A DNA stretch of 64,000 bases from Pseudomonas sp. G2-4 (GTDB lineage: Bacteria; Pseudomonadota; Gammaproteobacteria; Pseudomonadales; Pseudomonadaceae). Position numbers and translations under genes: made by a program. The DNA lies in contig NZ_CP125957.1 in NCBI RefSeq assembly GCF_030064125.1, positions 3,720,001 to 3,784,000 on the forward strand. The letters are read 5' to 3'. Positions 32,703-40,886 of the stretch are shown here, piece by piece; the first letter of the stretch is position 1, and every line of letters begins with the position of its first letter. The notes below the pieces were generated by a model. It saw only the letters and a list, made by a program, of their open reading frames with translations, was not told the origin of the DNA and made no database searches.

Positions 32703-33812
32703 ATGTCAGCGCCGTCGATGAAAATACTGTGCCGCTATCAATATGACCCACTGGATCGCCTCGTAGGCTTGAAACCTCAGGAGAATCCAGGCACCCAACG
32801 TTTCTATCAAGAAGACGAATTGGTTAACGAGATAGAGGGCCAGTCGCAACTGACAATCATGCGTCATGGCCCCCAGCCGCTGGCGCAACGATCAGGCACC
32901 GACGACGCCGCCGAGACCACGCTGTTGGCGACGGATCTACAACGTTCGTTGCTCCGGACAGTGGCGGATACACACTCGCGACAGATGGCCTATACCGCCT
33001 ACGGTTACCGCCCTGGGGAAAGCGGTTTGAGTTGCTTGCTCGGTTTTAACGGGGAGCGTCCTGACTCGATAACCGGTCATTATTTGTTGGGACAGGGTAA
33101 TCGGGCTTTTAATCCGGTGTTGATGAGATTCAATAGTCCGGATGAGTTGAGTCCTTTTGGGGATGGCGGGATTAATGCGTATGCTTATTGTGGGAATGAT
33201 CCGGTTAATCGATATGATCCGAGTGGGAACATGCCATTTTTCCGACCATGGACTAGCCAAAGATATATCCGACCATCGACTAGCCAAGCCTACCTGCCAC
33301 CGGTACAAAAAACCGCATTAGACCTTTCCACTCCTCGCACTTTTACCCGATCCACCCAAACTGAAACCAACCTATCGGCAGAATTGATAGCCAATAATCA
33401 CGCAACTCCCGGTACATTACCTGGCATTCCTAATAAAACCCAGGTGAGACTAGAAGCATTACCTGCCGAGGGGAAAGAAAGAGGCCCCTATATACCGATT
33501 GATAATCTCCCTGCAATAGACAGGAAAAGAATCATTCGCATAAGAGCACGCGCAGAACGTGCACGCCGTTACGATAGAATTATAGGGCCGTTTTTAGAAA
33601 GAACCCCACACGACCAGATTGTCATAGATAAAACACTGAAAACCCAATATAACGCCGCCACCAAAAAACCCGCACAGCTTAAAGCTAACAGAGCTTCACA
33701 GAATACGCACACTCTTACTCCTAAATTTTCTAACATCAGTAGTATTCGAATCAGGGCCAAAGATAAGTTTCTTAAAGACAACGCCGAGCTAATTCGAAAA
33801 CTAAATCTTTAA
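32703..33812 (+). CDS. Orphan Rhs core with variable C-terminal domain
   Basis: A 369-residue protein resembling only the end of an Rhs/YD-repeat toxin. Residues 1-176 hold a partial YD repeat (YQYDPLDRLVGL) and the conserved Rhs core (LGFNGERPD, FNPVLMRFNSPDELSPFG, INAYAYCGNDPVNRYDPSGN). After the core, residues 177-369 are unrelated to it, basic, rich in Lys/Arg/Thr/Asn, and coded by visibly AT-richer DNA. That is where polymorphic toxin domains sit. I do not recognise the domain. There is no signal peptide, PAAR or full Rhs cage, and no immunity gene in the 39 bases before the opposing TetR gene. It has no clear ribosome binding site, so it may be a displaced tip or a silent cassette. Confidence 0.75.
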   Translation: MSAPSMKILCRYQYDPLDRLVGLKPQENPGTQRFYQEDELVNEIEGQSQLTIMRHGPQPLAQRSGTDDAAETTLLATDLQRSLLRTVADTHSRQMAYTAYGYRPGESGLSCLLGFNGERPDSITGHYLLGQGNRAFNPVLMRFNSPDELSPFGDGGINAYAYCGNDPVNRYDPSGNMPFFRPWTSQRYIRPSTSQAYLPPVQKTALDLSTPRTFTRSTQTETNLSAELIANNHATPGTLPGIPNKTQVRLEALPAEGKERGPYIPIDNLPAIDRKRIIRIRARAERARRYDRIIGPFLERTPHDQIVIDKTLKTQYNAATKKPAQLKANRASQNTHTLTPKFSNISSIRIRAKDKFLKDNAELIRKLNL

Positions 33813-33851
33813 ACTTTACCAGTTACCGCCATCACGCGCCGGGCAAACAAA

Positions 33852-34472
33852 CTACGGCTCCAACCCAATCCCCCGCAAAATCACACTGGTCACCGTCTGC
33901 ACCGCCCGTTCGAACTGCATGTCCGACAGCGGTTGGTGGTCGTTGAGGATGTTGATCTGGTGGTCGAAGTCGGCATAGTGCTGGGTCGAGGCCCAGATCA
34001 TGTAGAGCAGGCTTGAGGGTTCGACCGGGAGGATGCGTTTGTCTTCCACCCACTGGCGGATTTTCGCTTCCTTCATCTTGGCCCAGTCATAGAGACTGGC
34101 GTCCAGGGCCTGGCCCAGGGTCGGGGCGCCGTGGATGATTTCGTTGGCCCAGACTTTCGAGCCGTAGGGGCGGCTGCGGGAGTGGTTCATCTTGGCGCGG
34201 ATGTAGCTGCTGAGCACCACCCGGGGGTCGTCGAACATTTCGAAGCACAAGGCGTCCTGCTTCCAGACCTCCAGCAGATCGAACAGCACGGCGCTGTACA
34301 GTTCGCTCTTGGTGCTGAAGTAGTAGTGCAGGTTGGAACGGGGCAATTGCACTTCGGCGGCGATGTCGGCCATGGCGGTGCTGCCGAAGCCTTTTTCGGC
34401 AAAGACCTTCTCGGCGGCCAACAGGATTTTCTCGACGTTACTGCGACGAATCTCGATCTTGTGATTGCCCAT
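33852..34472 (-). CDS. TetR-family regulator, RutR-like, probable regulator of pyrimidine catabolism
   Basis: A 206-residue TetR protein. The N-terminal helix-turn-helix contains KILLAAEKVFAEKGFGSTAMAD and LPRSNLHYYFSTKSELY. The C-terminal ligand domain (IHGAPTLGQALD, LLYMIWASTQHYADF) resembles the RutR/YcdC type that senses uracil or thymine. GGAG sits five bases before the ATG at 34472, ruling out the longer frame. The neighbouring pyrimidine genes suggest it controls them from the inverted repeat at 27949-27976, though the Rhs gene now separates them. Confidence 0.82.
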   Translation of the reverse strand: MGNHKIEIRRSNVEKILLAAEKVFAEKGFGSTAMADIAAEVQLPRSNLHYYFSTKSELYSAVLFDLLEVWKQDALCFEMFDDPRVVLSSYIRAKMNHSRSRPYGSKVWANEIIHGAPTLGQALDASLYDWAKMKEAKIRQWVEDKRILPVEPSSLLYMIWASTQHYADFDHQINILNDHQPLSDMQFERAVQTVTSVILRGIGLEP

Positions 34473-34585
34473 GAGGGCTCCCTGGGGACAGCGTTGATCA
34501 AGGTTAGCATTCACTCACTTTCGAAAACACTGGAGCTCGCTCCCCATTTGACCGTGCATGCTCAGACGGATGTACACAGTGCCCT

Positions 34586-34718
34586 TGTGGCGAGGGAGCT
34601 TGCTCCCGCTCGGCTGCGCAGCAGTCGTAAAACAGGCTGATGCGGTTTTCCTGGAGAACCGCGTCGGCTGATTTTGGGGCTGCTGCGCAGCCCAGCGGGA
34701 GCAAGCTCCCTCGCCACA
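34586..34718. repeat. REP pair, GTGGCGAGGGAGC family
   Basis: Full inverted pair filling most of the gap between the TetR start and the DUF6124 gene end. Little else is in that gap. Confidence 0.85.
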
Positions 34719-34737
34719 GGGGGTTGTGGTGGGTCGG

Positions 34738-35082
34738 CTAGCGTGGGTCGACGTTATCCAGCGCGCGGTTCGCCAACAAGGTACCCAGTTCGATCAGTTG
34801 TTGGATGCCCAGGGCAAAATGCCGGCGCGAACCTTCCAGCTCAAAGGCCAGATCACTGACCATGACATTGGCCGAGGCCAGGGTTTCGCTGAGGTTGGCG
34901 AGCAGGCTTTCGGTGTCGACGTCTTTGATGACGGTGAAGAGTTGGCCGGGCGCAGTTGCCGCTTCGGGTTTGTCCGGTTTTGGGTTGAGGTAGTAGTCGA
35001 GGGCGCGCTCAGCGGCTTCGTCGAGTTTCTTGCGCGGTGACGTTGGATCGGTATTCGGTGGATTCGGGGTTGCTTTGAACAT
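34738..35082 (-). CDS. DUF6124 (formerly DUF3077) family protein
   Basis: A 114-residue protein of a family that occurs in many Pseudomonas genomes. It starts MFKATPNPPNTDPTSP, has a central LDEAAERALDYYLNP helix and a second half DTESLLANLSETLASAN, DLAFELEGSRRHFALGIQQLIELG that is fully helical. No catalytic motif, signal peptide or membrane segment is visible. Function is unknown. It has an unusually long upstream region on the minus strand. Confidence 0.7.
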   Translation of the reverse strand: MFKATPNPPNTDPTSPRKKLDEAAERALDYYLNPKPDKPEAATAPGQLFTVIKDVDTESLLANLSETLASANVMVSDLAFELEGSRRHFALGIQQLIELGTLLANRALDNVDPR

Positions 35083-35400
35083 GATGAAACTCCAGATGAG
35101 AAAGTTGGAGCCATCACTCTCGCTACCAAACGAAGAGTGGTGGCCATACGAAGGTTGGTAGACCGGTCATCTGGCACCCGGCGCGTCCGAGGACGCCCTA
35201 CGCATGACCACCATAAAGCAGAGGCGTAAAAATCTTCTGCATCAGGTGCACTTGCGCCAGAAAAAACCGGGCTACCAAACCCGATCACTGATTCATCAGC
35301 GACCCGGAAACAATAAAACCCAGCCGTAAGGCGCACAAGCCGGCGGATTCTGGCGCAGTTGTAGGCAACGGCGCAAGACGACGTAGCCCGATCCAGAGCG
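35083..35400 (-). other. Long structured-looking leader of the DUF6124 gene
   Basis: Upstream of the DUF6124 start there is no real gene but several hairpins. GCCATCACTCT (35110-35120) pairs with AGAGTGGTGGC (35134-35144), one G-U. GCGTCC/GGACGC lie at 35183-35196. GCAGA/TCTGC lie at 35218-35240. On the minus strand, CGGG-TTTGGTAG-CCCG followed by GTTTTTT (35283-35261) looks like a weak attenuator. The 10-mer GCTACCAAAC occurs twice (35122 and 35271). I do not recognise a named riboswitch. Confidence 0.4.
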
Positions 35401-35459
35401 ATCCTACATCTGGATAAACACCACCCTGTTTGGACTGGGAATAGGGTCAACAACACACC

Positions 35460-35574
35460 TGTGGCGAGGGAGCTTGCTCCCGCTGGGTCGCGAAGCGGCC
35501 CCAAAGATTCTGCGTTGAAACAAAAAAACTGGGGCCTGCTTCGCAGTCCAGCGGGAGCAAGCGCCCTCGCCACA
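35460..35574. repeat. REP pair, GTGGCGAGGGAGC family
   Basis: Inverted units, the right one with GCGCCCTCGCC instead of GCTCCCTCGCC, between the DUF6124 leader and the oprD promoter. Confidence 0.82.
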
Positions 35575-35869
35575 AGGACTCCTGCAAACCTTTAGAGCGG
35601 GGGGCATTCGACTAATGTCTTAGACCGGTCATCGCACAACCAAAAGCAGCCACAACGATGCTCAGGCCTCGCATTGGTCCCGATGCCACGGCCTTCGATC
35701 TTCACCTCAGTCGGTTGTAACCGTTGAAATCCCTCATTTTGAAGCCCCCTCGAGTTGAATAATTCCGATAATGGCCAGTTGACAACGAGCAACGCCTTCC
35801 AAATAATCCCCTCATGTTGTACGACGACGTATGACAAATAAAAACAACAAAAAAGTAGGGAGCGTCATA
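35575..35869 (+). promoter_or_regulatory. Upstream region of the oprD-family gene
   Basis: No gene seen. It contains TAGACCGGTCATC at 35621-35633, also present at 35159-35171, and the motif with TTGT and ATGACAA ends at 35817-35837 listed next. Confidence 0.45.
35817..35837. promoter_or_regulatory. Candidate operator shared by oprD and udh (copy 1)
   Basis: TTGT and ACAA ends enclose CGACGACGTATG, giving imperfect symmetry of the GntR/FadR kind. Its CGTATGAC core recurs, inverted, before udh at 37430-37444. It lies 33 bases before the GTG start at 35870. Confidence 0.42.
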
Positions 35870-37171
35870 GTGAGCACACGTGTCCGTTTTTCGCCCGACA
35901 ACCGTCCAAACCGCCGTACCCTTCTCAGCAGCAGCCCCGCACTGACCCTGATCGGTTGCAGCAGCCTTGCGCTGTTTCTGCCGATGACCGCCAGCGCCGA
36001 AGGCTTCGTCGATGACGCCAAGGCCACGCTGAACCTGCGCAACGCGTATTTCAACCGCAACTTCACCAACTCGAACAATGCCCAGGGCAAAGCCGAGGAA
36101 TGGACTCAGAGTTTCATCCTCGACGCCAAGTCCGGCTTCACCCAGGGCACAGTCGGCTTCGGCGTGGACCTGTTGGGTATGTACTCGGTCAAGCTCGACG
36201 GCGGTCGCGGCACCACTGGCACTCAATTGCTGCCTGTGCATGATGACGGTCGTCCGGCCGATGACTTCGGGCGCCTGGGCGTGGCCCTCAAGGGCAAGGT
36301 CTCGAAGACCGAGCTGAAAGTCGGCGAGTGGATGCCGGTGCTGCCGATCCTGCGCTCCGACGACGGCCGTTCCCTGCCACAAACGTTCCGTGGCGGCCAG
36401 GTGACCTCCACCGAAATCAGCGGCCTGACCCTGTACGGCGGCCAATTCCGCGCCAACAGCCCGCGCAACGACGCGAGCATGGAAGACATGTCGATGAACG
36501 GCCGAGGCGCGTTCACCTCCGACCGCTTCAACTTCGGCGGCGGCGAATATGCCTTCAACGAAAAACGCACCCAAGTCGGCGTCTGGTACTCGGAACTGTC
36601 CGACATCTACCAGCAAAAGTATTTCAACCTGACCCACAGCCAGCCCATCGGCGACTGGACCCTGGGCGCCAACCTCGGCTACTTCATCGGCAAGGAAGAC
36701 GGCAACGCCCTGGCCGGCGATCTGGACAACAAAACCGCCTTCGCCATGCTCTCGGCCAAATACGGTGGCAACACCTTCTACGTCGGCCTGCAAAAACTCA
36801 GTGGCGATGACGCCTGGATGCGCGTCAACGGCACCAGCGGCGGCACCCTGGCCAACGACAGCTACAACTCCAGCTACGACAACGCCCAGGAAAAATCCTG
36901 GCAAGTGCGCCACGACTTCAACTTCGCCGCCGTCGGCGTACCGGGCCTGACCCTGATGAACCGCTACATCAGCGGCGACAACGTGCACACCGCCACCGTC
37001 GACGACGGCAAGGAATGGGGCCGGGAAACCGAGTTGGCCTATACCGTGCAGAGCGGCGCGTTGAAAAGCCTCAACGTGAAGTGGCGCAACGCGTCGATTC
37101 GTCGGGATTACAGCACCAACGAATTCGACGAGAACCGTATCTTCATCAGCTATCCGCTGTCGCTGTTGTAA
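35870..37171 (+). CDS. OprD-family outer-membrane porin
   Basis: A 433-residue porin (from GTG). The N-terminus is basic, then hydrophobic up to ALFLPMTASAEG, a Sec signal peptide. The mature part starts FVDDAKATLNLRNAYFNR and shows alternating aromatic strands, GVGFGVDLLGMYSVKLDGG-like segments and a final Leu pair, as in OprD. Members take up basic amino acids, aromatic acids or sugar acids. The adjoining udh and TRAP genes suggest uronates. The GTG at 35870 has AGGGAG seven bases upstream; the ATG at 35831 has none and sits inside the operator-like motif. Confidence 0.85.
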   Translation: MSTRVRFSPDNRPNRRTLLSSSPALTLIGCSSLALFLPMTASAEGFVDDAKATLNLRNAYFNRNFTNSNNAQGKAEEWTQSFILDAKSGFTQGTVGFGVDLLGMYSVKLDGGRGTTGTQLLPVHDDGRPADDFGRLGVALKGKVSKTELKVGEWMPVLPILRSDDGRSLPQTFRGGQVTSTEISGLTLYGGQFRANSPRNDASMEDMSMNGRGAFTSDRFNFGGGEYAFNEKRTQVGVWYSELSDIYQQKYFNLTHSQPIGDWTLGANLGYFIGKEDGNALAGDLDNKTAFAMLSAKYGGNTFYVGLQKLSGDDAWMRVNGTSGGTLANDSYNSSYDNAQEKSWQVRHDFNFAAVGVPGLTLMNRYISGDNVHTATVDDGKEWGRETELAYTVQSGALKSLNVKWRNASIRRDYSTNEFDENRIFISYPLSLL

Positions 37172-37225
37172 GCAGCAAGCGCGCGCCGTGGGGCGAAGCG
37201 CTTTGTTGGGACAAACCGAATCACC

Positions 37226-37329
37226 TGTGGCGAGGGAGCTTGCTCCCGCTGGACTGCGAAGCAGGCCCATAAGGTTGCGAAACACGACGTCTGCTGCGCA
37301 GCCGAGCGGGAGCTTGCTCCCTCGCCACA
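37226..37329. repeat. REP pair, GTGGCGAGGGAGC family
   Basis: Inverted units with a short spacer between oprD and udh; it separates the porin from the dehydrogenase transcript. Confidence 0.85.
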
Positions 37330-37429
37330 GGGGCAGTGGAACCATCGTAGCGCGGCAAGGACCTCGGCTTAGAGCGCTTCGTCGATCAAACGTTGACAAG
37401 GTAGCGGAAGGATAAGGATATTCCCCCAC

Positions 37430-37444
37430 GGTCATACGACAACC
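37430..37444. promoter_or_regulatory. Candidate operator shared by oprD and udh (copy 2)
   Basis: GGTCATACGACAACC carries the inverted form of the CGTATGAC core found before oprD. It lies about 41 bases before the udh ATG. Confidence 0.42.
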
Positions 37445-37485
37445 TATAACAACTAATACCTCTCACTGTTTGCTCAGGTAACTTC

Positions 37486-38307
37486 ATGACTACGACACAC
37501 ACTCGCCGCCCCCTCAATCGCCTGCTGCTGACCGGCGCCGCTGGCGGCCTGGGCAAAGTCTTGCGCGAACGCCTCAAGCCTTTCGCCCGTCACATTCGCC
37601 TGTCGGACATCGCCAACATGGCCCCAGCCATTGATGAAAGCGAAGAGGTGGTGCCGTGCGATCTGTCGGATAAGCAGGCCGTGCACCAATTGGTTGAAGG
37701 CGTCGATGCCATTCTGCATTTCGGCGGTGTTTCGGTTGAGCGACCGTTCGAAGAGATCCTCGGCGCCAACATCAGTGGCGTGTTCCACATTTATGAAGCC
37801 GCGCGCAAACATGGCGTCAAGCGGGTGATTTTTGCCAGTTCCAATCATGTCATCGGTTTCTACAAGCAGGACGAGGCCCTCGATGCCCTCTCCCCTCGTC
37901 GTCCCGACGGCTACTACGGTTTGTCCAAGTCCTACGGCGAAGACGTCGCCAGTTTCTACTTCGATCGCTACGGCATCGAGACCGTGAGCATCCGCATCGG
38001 CTCGTCGTTCCCCGAACCGCAAAACCGCCGAATGATGAGCACCTGGCTGAGCTTCGACGACCTCACCCAACTGATCGAATGCTCGCTCTACACCCCGAAC
38101 GTTGGCCACACCGTGGTGTACGGCGTGTCCGCCAACCGCGACGTCTGGTGGGACAACAGCCAGGCCGCGCACCTGGGCTACCAGCCCAAGGACAGTTCCG
38201 AGATTTTCCGCGCCAAGGTCGAAGCGCAGCCGATGCCGGCCGCCGATGATCCAGCCAGGATTTACCAAGGGGGTGCCTTTGTCGCCGCCGGCCCGTTCGA
38301 TGACTGA
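37486..38307 (+). CDS. udh: Uronate dehydrogenase
   Basis: A 273-residue short-chain dehydrogenase of the extended type. It oxidises D-galacturonate or D-glucuronate with NAD to the aldarolactone. The NAD loop GAAGGLG is at residues 17-23 and the catalytic Tyr144/Lys148 lie in YGLSK, with Ser nearby in FASSNHVIGFYKQ. Long strings such as RIGSSFPEPQNRRMMSTWLS match the Pseudomonas syringae Udh as I remember it. It starts the plus-strand uronate operon. Confidence 0.92.
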   Translation: MTTTHTRRPLNRLLLTGAAGGLGKVLRERLKPFARHIRLSDIANMAPAIDESEEVVPCDLSDKQAVHQLVEGVDAILHFGGVSVERPFEEILGANISGVFHIYEAARKHGVKRVIFASSNHVIGFYKQDEALDALSPRRPDGYYGLSKSYGEDVASFYFDRYGIETVSIRIGSSFPEPQNRRMMSTWLSFDDLTQLIECSLYTPNVGHTVVYGVSANRDVWWDNSQAAHLGYQPKDSSEIFRAKVEAQPMPAADDPARIYQGGAFVAAGPFDD

Positions 38308-38350
38308 TTCGCCTGTTTTCCATGGGATACGAACGCATTAAGGAATCGCC

Positions 38351-39256
38351 ATGCAAGCCGAATTGATTGTCGATGCACGCAACGCTGTCGGGGAAAGCCC
38401 AGTGTGGGTTCCCGAGGAAAACGCGCTGTACTGGGTGGACATTCCCAGTGGCGGCCTGCAGTGCTGGAACGCTGGAACCGGGCAACTCAAAGGCTGGGAA
38501 ACCCCCGAGATGCTTGCCTGCATCGCCCGTCACCAGGACGGCGGTTGGATAGCGGGCATGGAGAGTGGTTTTTTTCGCCTGCACGCCCATGACGACGGCA
38601 GCCTGGACAGCGAATTGTGTGCAAGCGTCGAACACAGCCGCACCGACATGCGCCTCAACGACGGCCGCTGCGATCGTCAGGGCCGTTTCTGGGCCGGCAG
38701 CATGGTGCTGAACATGGGCGCCAACGCTGACCAAGGGCGGATGTACCGCTACGCGGCCGGGCAACACAGCCCGGTCGAACCACAATTGAGCGGTTTCATC
38801 GTGCCCAACGGCCTGGGTTTCAGCCCGGACGGACGGACGATGTACCTCTCCGACTCACACCCGTTGATCCAGCAGATCTGGGCCTTCGACTACGACATCG
38901 ACAGCGGCACGCCATCCAACCGGCGCTTGTTCGTCGACATGATGCCACTGGCCGGGCGACCGGACGGCGCGGCGGTGGACGCCGACGGTTGCTACTGGAT
39001 CTGCGCCAACGATGCCGGCCTGATCCATCGCTTCACCCCGGATGGACGCCTGGATCGGTCGCTCGAAGTACCGGTGAAGAAACCGACGATGTGCGCCTTC
39101 GGTGGCAGCCGCCTGGACACCCTCTTCGTAACCTCGATCCGCCCGGGTGACGACAACGATCCACAGTCCCTGGCCGGTGGCGTGTTCGCGCTTAACCCTG
39201 GCGTGAAGGGTCTGGCTGAACCTGCTTTCGGAGGAAAGAAGCACTCCGCCAACTGA
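38351..39256 (+). CDS. SMP-30/gluconolactonase family lactonase
   Basis: A 301-residue six-bladed beta-propeller. The N-terminal metal Glu is in NAVGESPVW; NDGRCDRQGRFWAGSM and FIVPNGLGFSPDGRTMY supply other ligands (Asn, Asp). Next to udh it most likely opens galactaro- or glucaro-1,4/1,5-lactone to the free aldaric acid. It follows udh by 43 bases. Confidence 0.88.
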   Translation: MQAELIVDARNAVGESPVWVPEENALYWVDIPSGGLQCWNAGTGQLKGWETPEMLACIARHQDGGWIAGMESGFFRLHAHDDGSLDSELCASVEHSRTDMRLNDGRCDRQGRFWAGSMVLNMGANADQGRMYRYAAGQHSPVEPQLSGFIVPNGLGFSPDGRTMYLSDSHPLIQQIWAFDYDIDSGTPSNRRLFVDMMPLAGRPDGAAVDADGCYWICANDAGLIHRFTPDGRLDRSLEVPVKKPTMCAFGGSRLDTLFVTSIRPGDDNDPQSLAGGVFALNPGVKGLAEPAFGGKKHSAN

Positions 39257-39312
39257 TCTGCTCTACCGCTTCACATCGATAGATATAAAAACAACAAGAC
39301 TGGAGATTGACC

Positions 39313-40281
39313 ATGAATTTCAAACGTACACTTCTGATCGCAGCCCTCCCCCTGGCCTTCCTGGCCCAGGCGGCGCAAGCCCTCGATATCAAGATCGCCG
39401 ACATCCACCCAAAGGGCTACCCGACCGTAGTCGCCGAGGAACACATGGGTGAAACCCTGACCAAGGAAAGCAACGGCGAATTGAAATTCAAATACTTCCC
39501 GGGCGGCGTCTTGGGTTCGGAAAAAGAAGTCATCGAGCAGATGCAGGCCGGTGCGATCCAGATGTCCCGCGTCAGCCTCGGCATCGTCGGCCCTGTGGTG
39601 CCGGACGTGAACGTGTTCAACATGCCGTTCATCTTCCGTGACCAGGCGCACATGCGCGCCGTTATCGACGGAGCGGTGGGCGATGAGATCCTCGACCGCA
39701 TCACCAACTCTGAATTCGGCCTGGTGGCCCTGGCCTGGATGGACGGCGGCACGCGCAACCTCTACACCAAAAAGCCGGTGCGCAAGCTTGAAGACATGAA
39801 AGGCATGAAGATTCGGGTGCAAGGCAACCCTATGTTCATCGAAACCATCAACGCCATGGGCGGCAATGGCATCGCGATGGACACCGGCGAGATCTTCAGC
39901 GCCTTGCAGACCGGCGTGATCGACGGCGCAGAGAACAACCCACCTACCATGCTCGAACACAACCACTACCAGAACGCCAAGTTCTACAGCCTGACCGGCC
40001 ACCTGATCCTGCCTGAACCGATCGTGATGTCGAAAATCACCTGGGAAAAACTCACGCCAGCGCAACAGGACATGGTGAAGAAAGCCGCCAAAGCGGCCCA
40101 GGCTGAAGAGCGCGAACTGTGGGACAAGAAGTCCACCGCCAGCGAGGAAAAACTCAAGGCCGCCGGCGTCGAGTTCATCACCGTCGACAAAAAGCCCTTC
40201 TATGACGCCACCGCGCCGATCCGGGCCAAGTACGGCGCGCCGTATGCCGACCTGATCAAGAAAATCGAAGCCGTTCAGTAA
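39313..40281 (+). CDS. TRAP transporter periplasmic binding protein (DctP)
   Basis: A 322-residue solute-binding protein. The signal peptide covers residues 1-23 (ending AQA before LDIKIAD). The mature fold shows the DctP pattern HPKGYPTVVAEEHMGE, KYFPGGVLGSEKEVIEQMQAG, FNMPFIFRD and VQGNPMFIETINAMGG with the carboxylate-binding Arg just before it (MKIRVQGNP). The ATG at 39313 follows GGAG by seven bases; an upstream TTG is not needed. Uronate as ligand is inferred from the neighbours. Confidence 0.9.
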   Translation: MNFKRTLLIAALPLAFLAQAAQALDIKIADIHPKGYPTVVAEEHMGETLTKESNGELKFKYFPGGVLGSEKEVIEQMQAGAIQMSRVSLGIVGPVVPDVNVFNMPFIFRDQAHMRAVIDGAVGDEILDRITNSEFGLVALAWMDGGTRNLYTKKPVRKLEDMKGMKIRVQGNPMFIETINAMGGNGIAMDTGEIFSALQTGVIDGAENNPPTMLEHNHYQNAKFYSLTGHLILPEPIVMSKITWEKLTPAQQDMVKKAAKAAQAEERELWDKKSTASEEKLKAAGVEFITVDKKPFYDATAPIRAKYGAPYADLIKKIEAVQ

Positions 40282-40314
40282 GCCCCCTCAATCTGTATCC
40301 ATGAAAAAAGGCCC

Positions 40315-40340
40315 GGCGCGCCAGATGTCATGGGCGCGCC
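40315..40340 (+). terminator. GC-rich hairpin between dctP and dctQ
   Basis: Two GGCGCGCC copies flank a 10-base loop. No U-run follows. Such a hairpin between the binding protein and membrane genes may stabilise or partly end the upstream message, keeping the binding protein in excess. Confidence 0.35.
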
Positions 40341-40358
40341 TGGTTACGGTGAAACCCG

Positions 40359-40886
40359 ATGAAGAATTTGCTGCTGCGTATCAACGATAAAATCTACATG
40401 ACGTGCATCTGGGTGGCCGGCCTTTCTGTCCTTGCCGTTGCGCTGATGATTCCTTGGGGCGTGTTCGCCCGCTACGTACTGGGTACCGGCTCGAGCTGGC
40501 CGGAACCCACCGCCATTTTGCTGATGATCGTGTTCACCTTCATTGGCGCCGCCGCCAGCTACCGCTCCGGCTCGCACATGGCGGTGGACATGGTCACCTC
40601 TCGCATGCCGCCACAGTTGAGAACCGCCGCTTCGATTTTTTCCCAGTTGTTGATGGCAGCGGTGTGCATTTTCATGACCGTGTGGGGCACAAAGCTGTGC
40701 ATGACCACGTGGAATCAATTCATGAGCGCCATCCCTACCCTGCGCGTCGGCATCACGTACATGCCGATACCGATCGGTGGCTTCCTGACGTTGATTTTTG
40801 TGCTGGAAAAACTCTTGCTGGGTGATCAAAGCCAACGTCGAGTCGTGCAGTTCGATCTGGTTGAAGAAAACGAAGGTGCCGCTTAA
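40359..40886 (+). CDS. TRAP transporter small membrane subunit (DctQ)
   Basis: A 175-residue protein with four hydrophobic segments, near residues 15-35, 48-70, 88-110 and 125-150. It pairs with DctM in the inner membrane. Its stop overlaps the dctM ATG by one base (TAATG), so the two are translationally coupled. Confidence 0.87.
   Translation: MKNLLLRINDKIYMTCIWVAGLSVLAVALMIPWGVFARYVLGTGSSWPEPTAILLMIVFTFIGAAASYRSGSHMAVDMVTSRMPPQLRTAASIFSQLLMAAVCIFMTVWGTKLCMTTWNQFMSAIPTLRVGITYMPIPIGGFLTLIFVLEKLLLGDQSQRRVVQFDLVEENEGAA

Noticed and set aside
34794..35573. Longer gene covering DUF6124 leader
   Set aside because: The frame differs from that of the DUF6124 protein and crosses a REP element; its residues (GACSRW-type) are REP translation.
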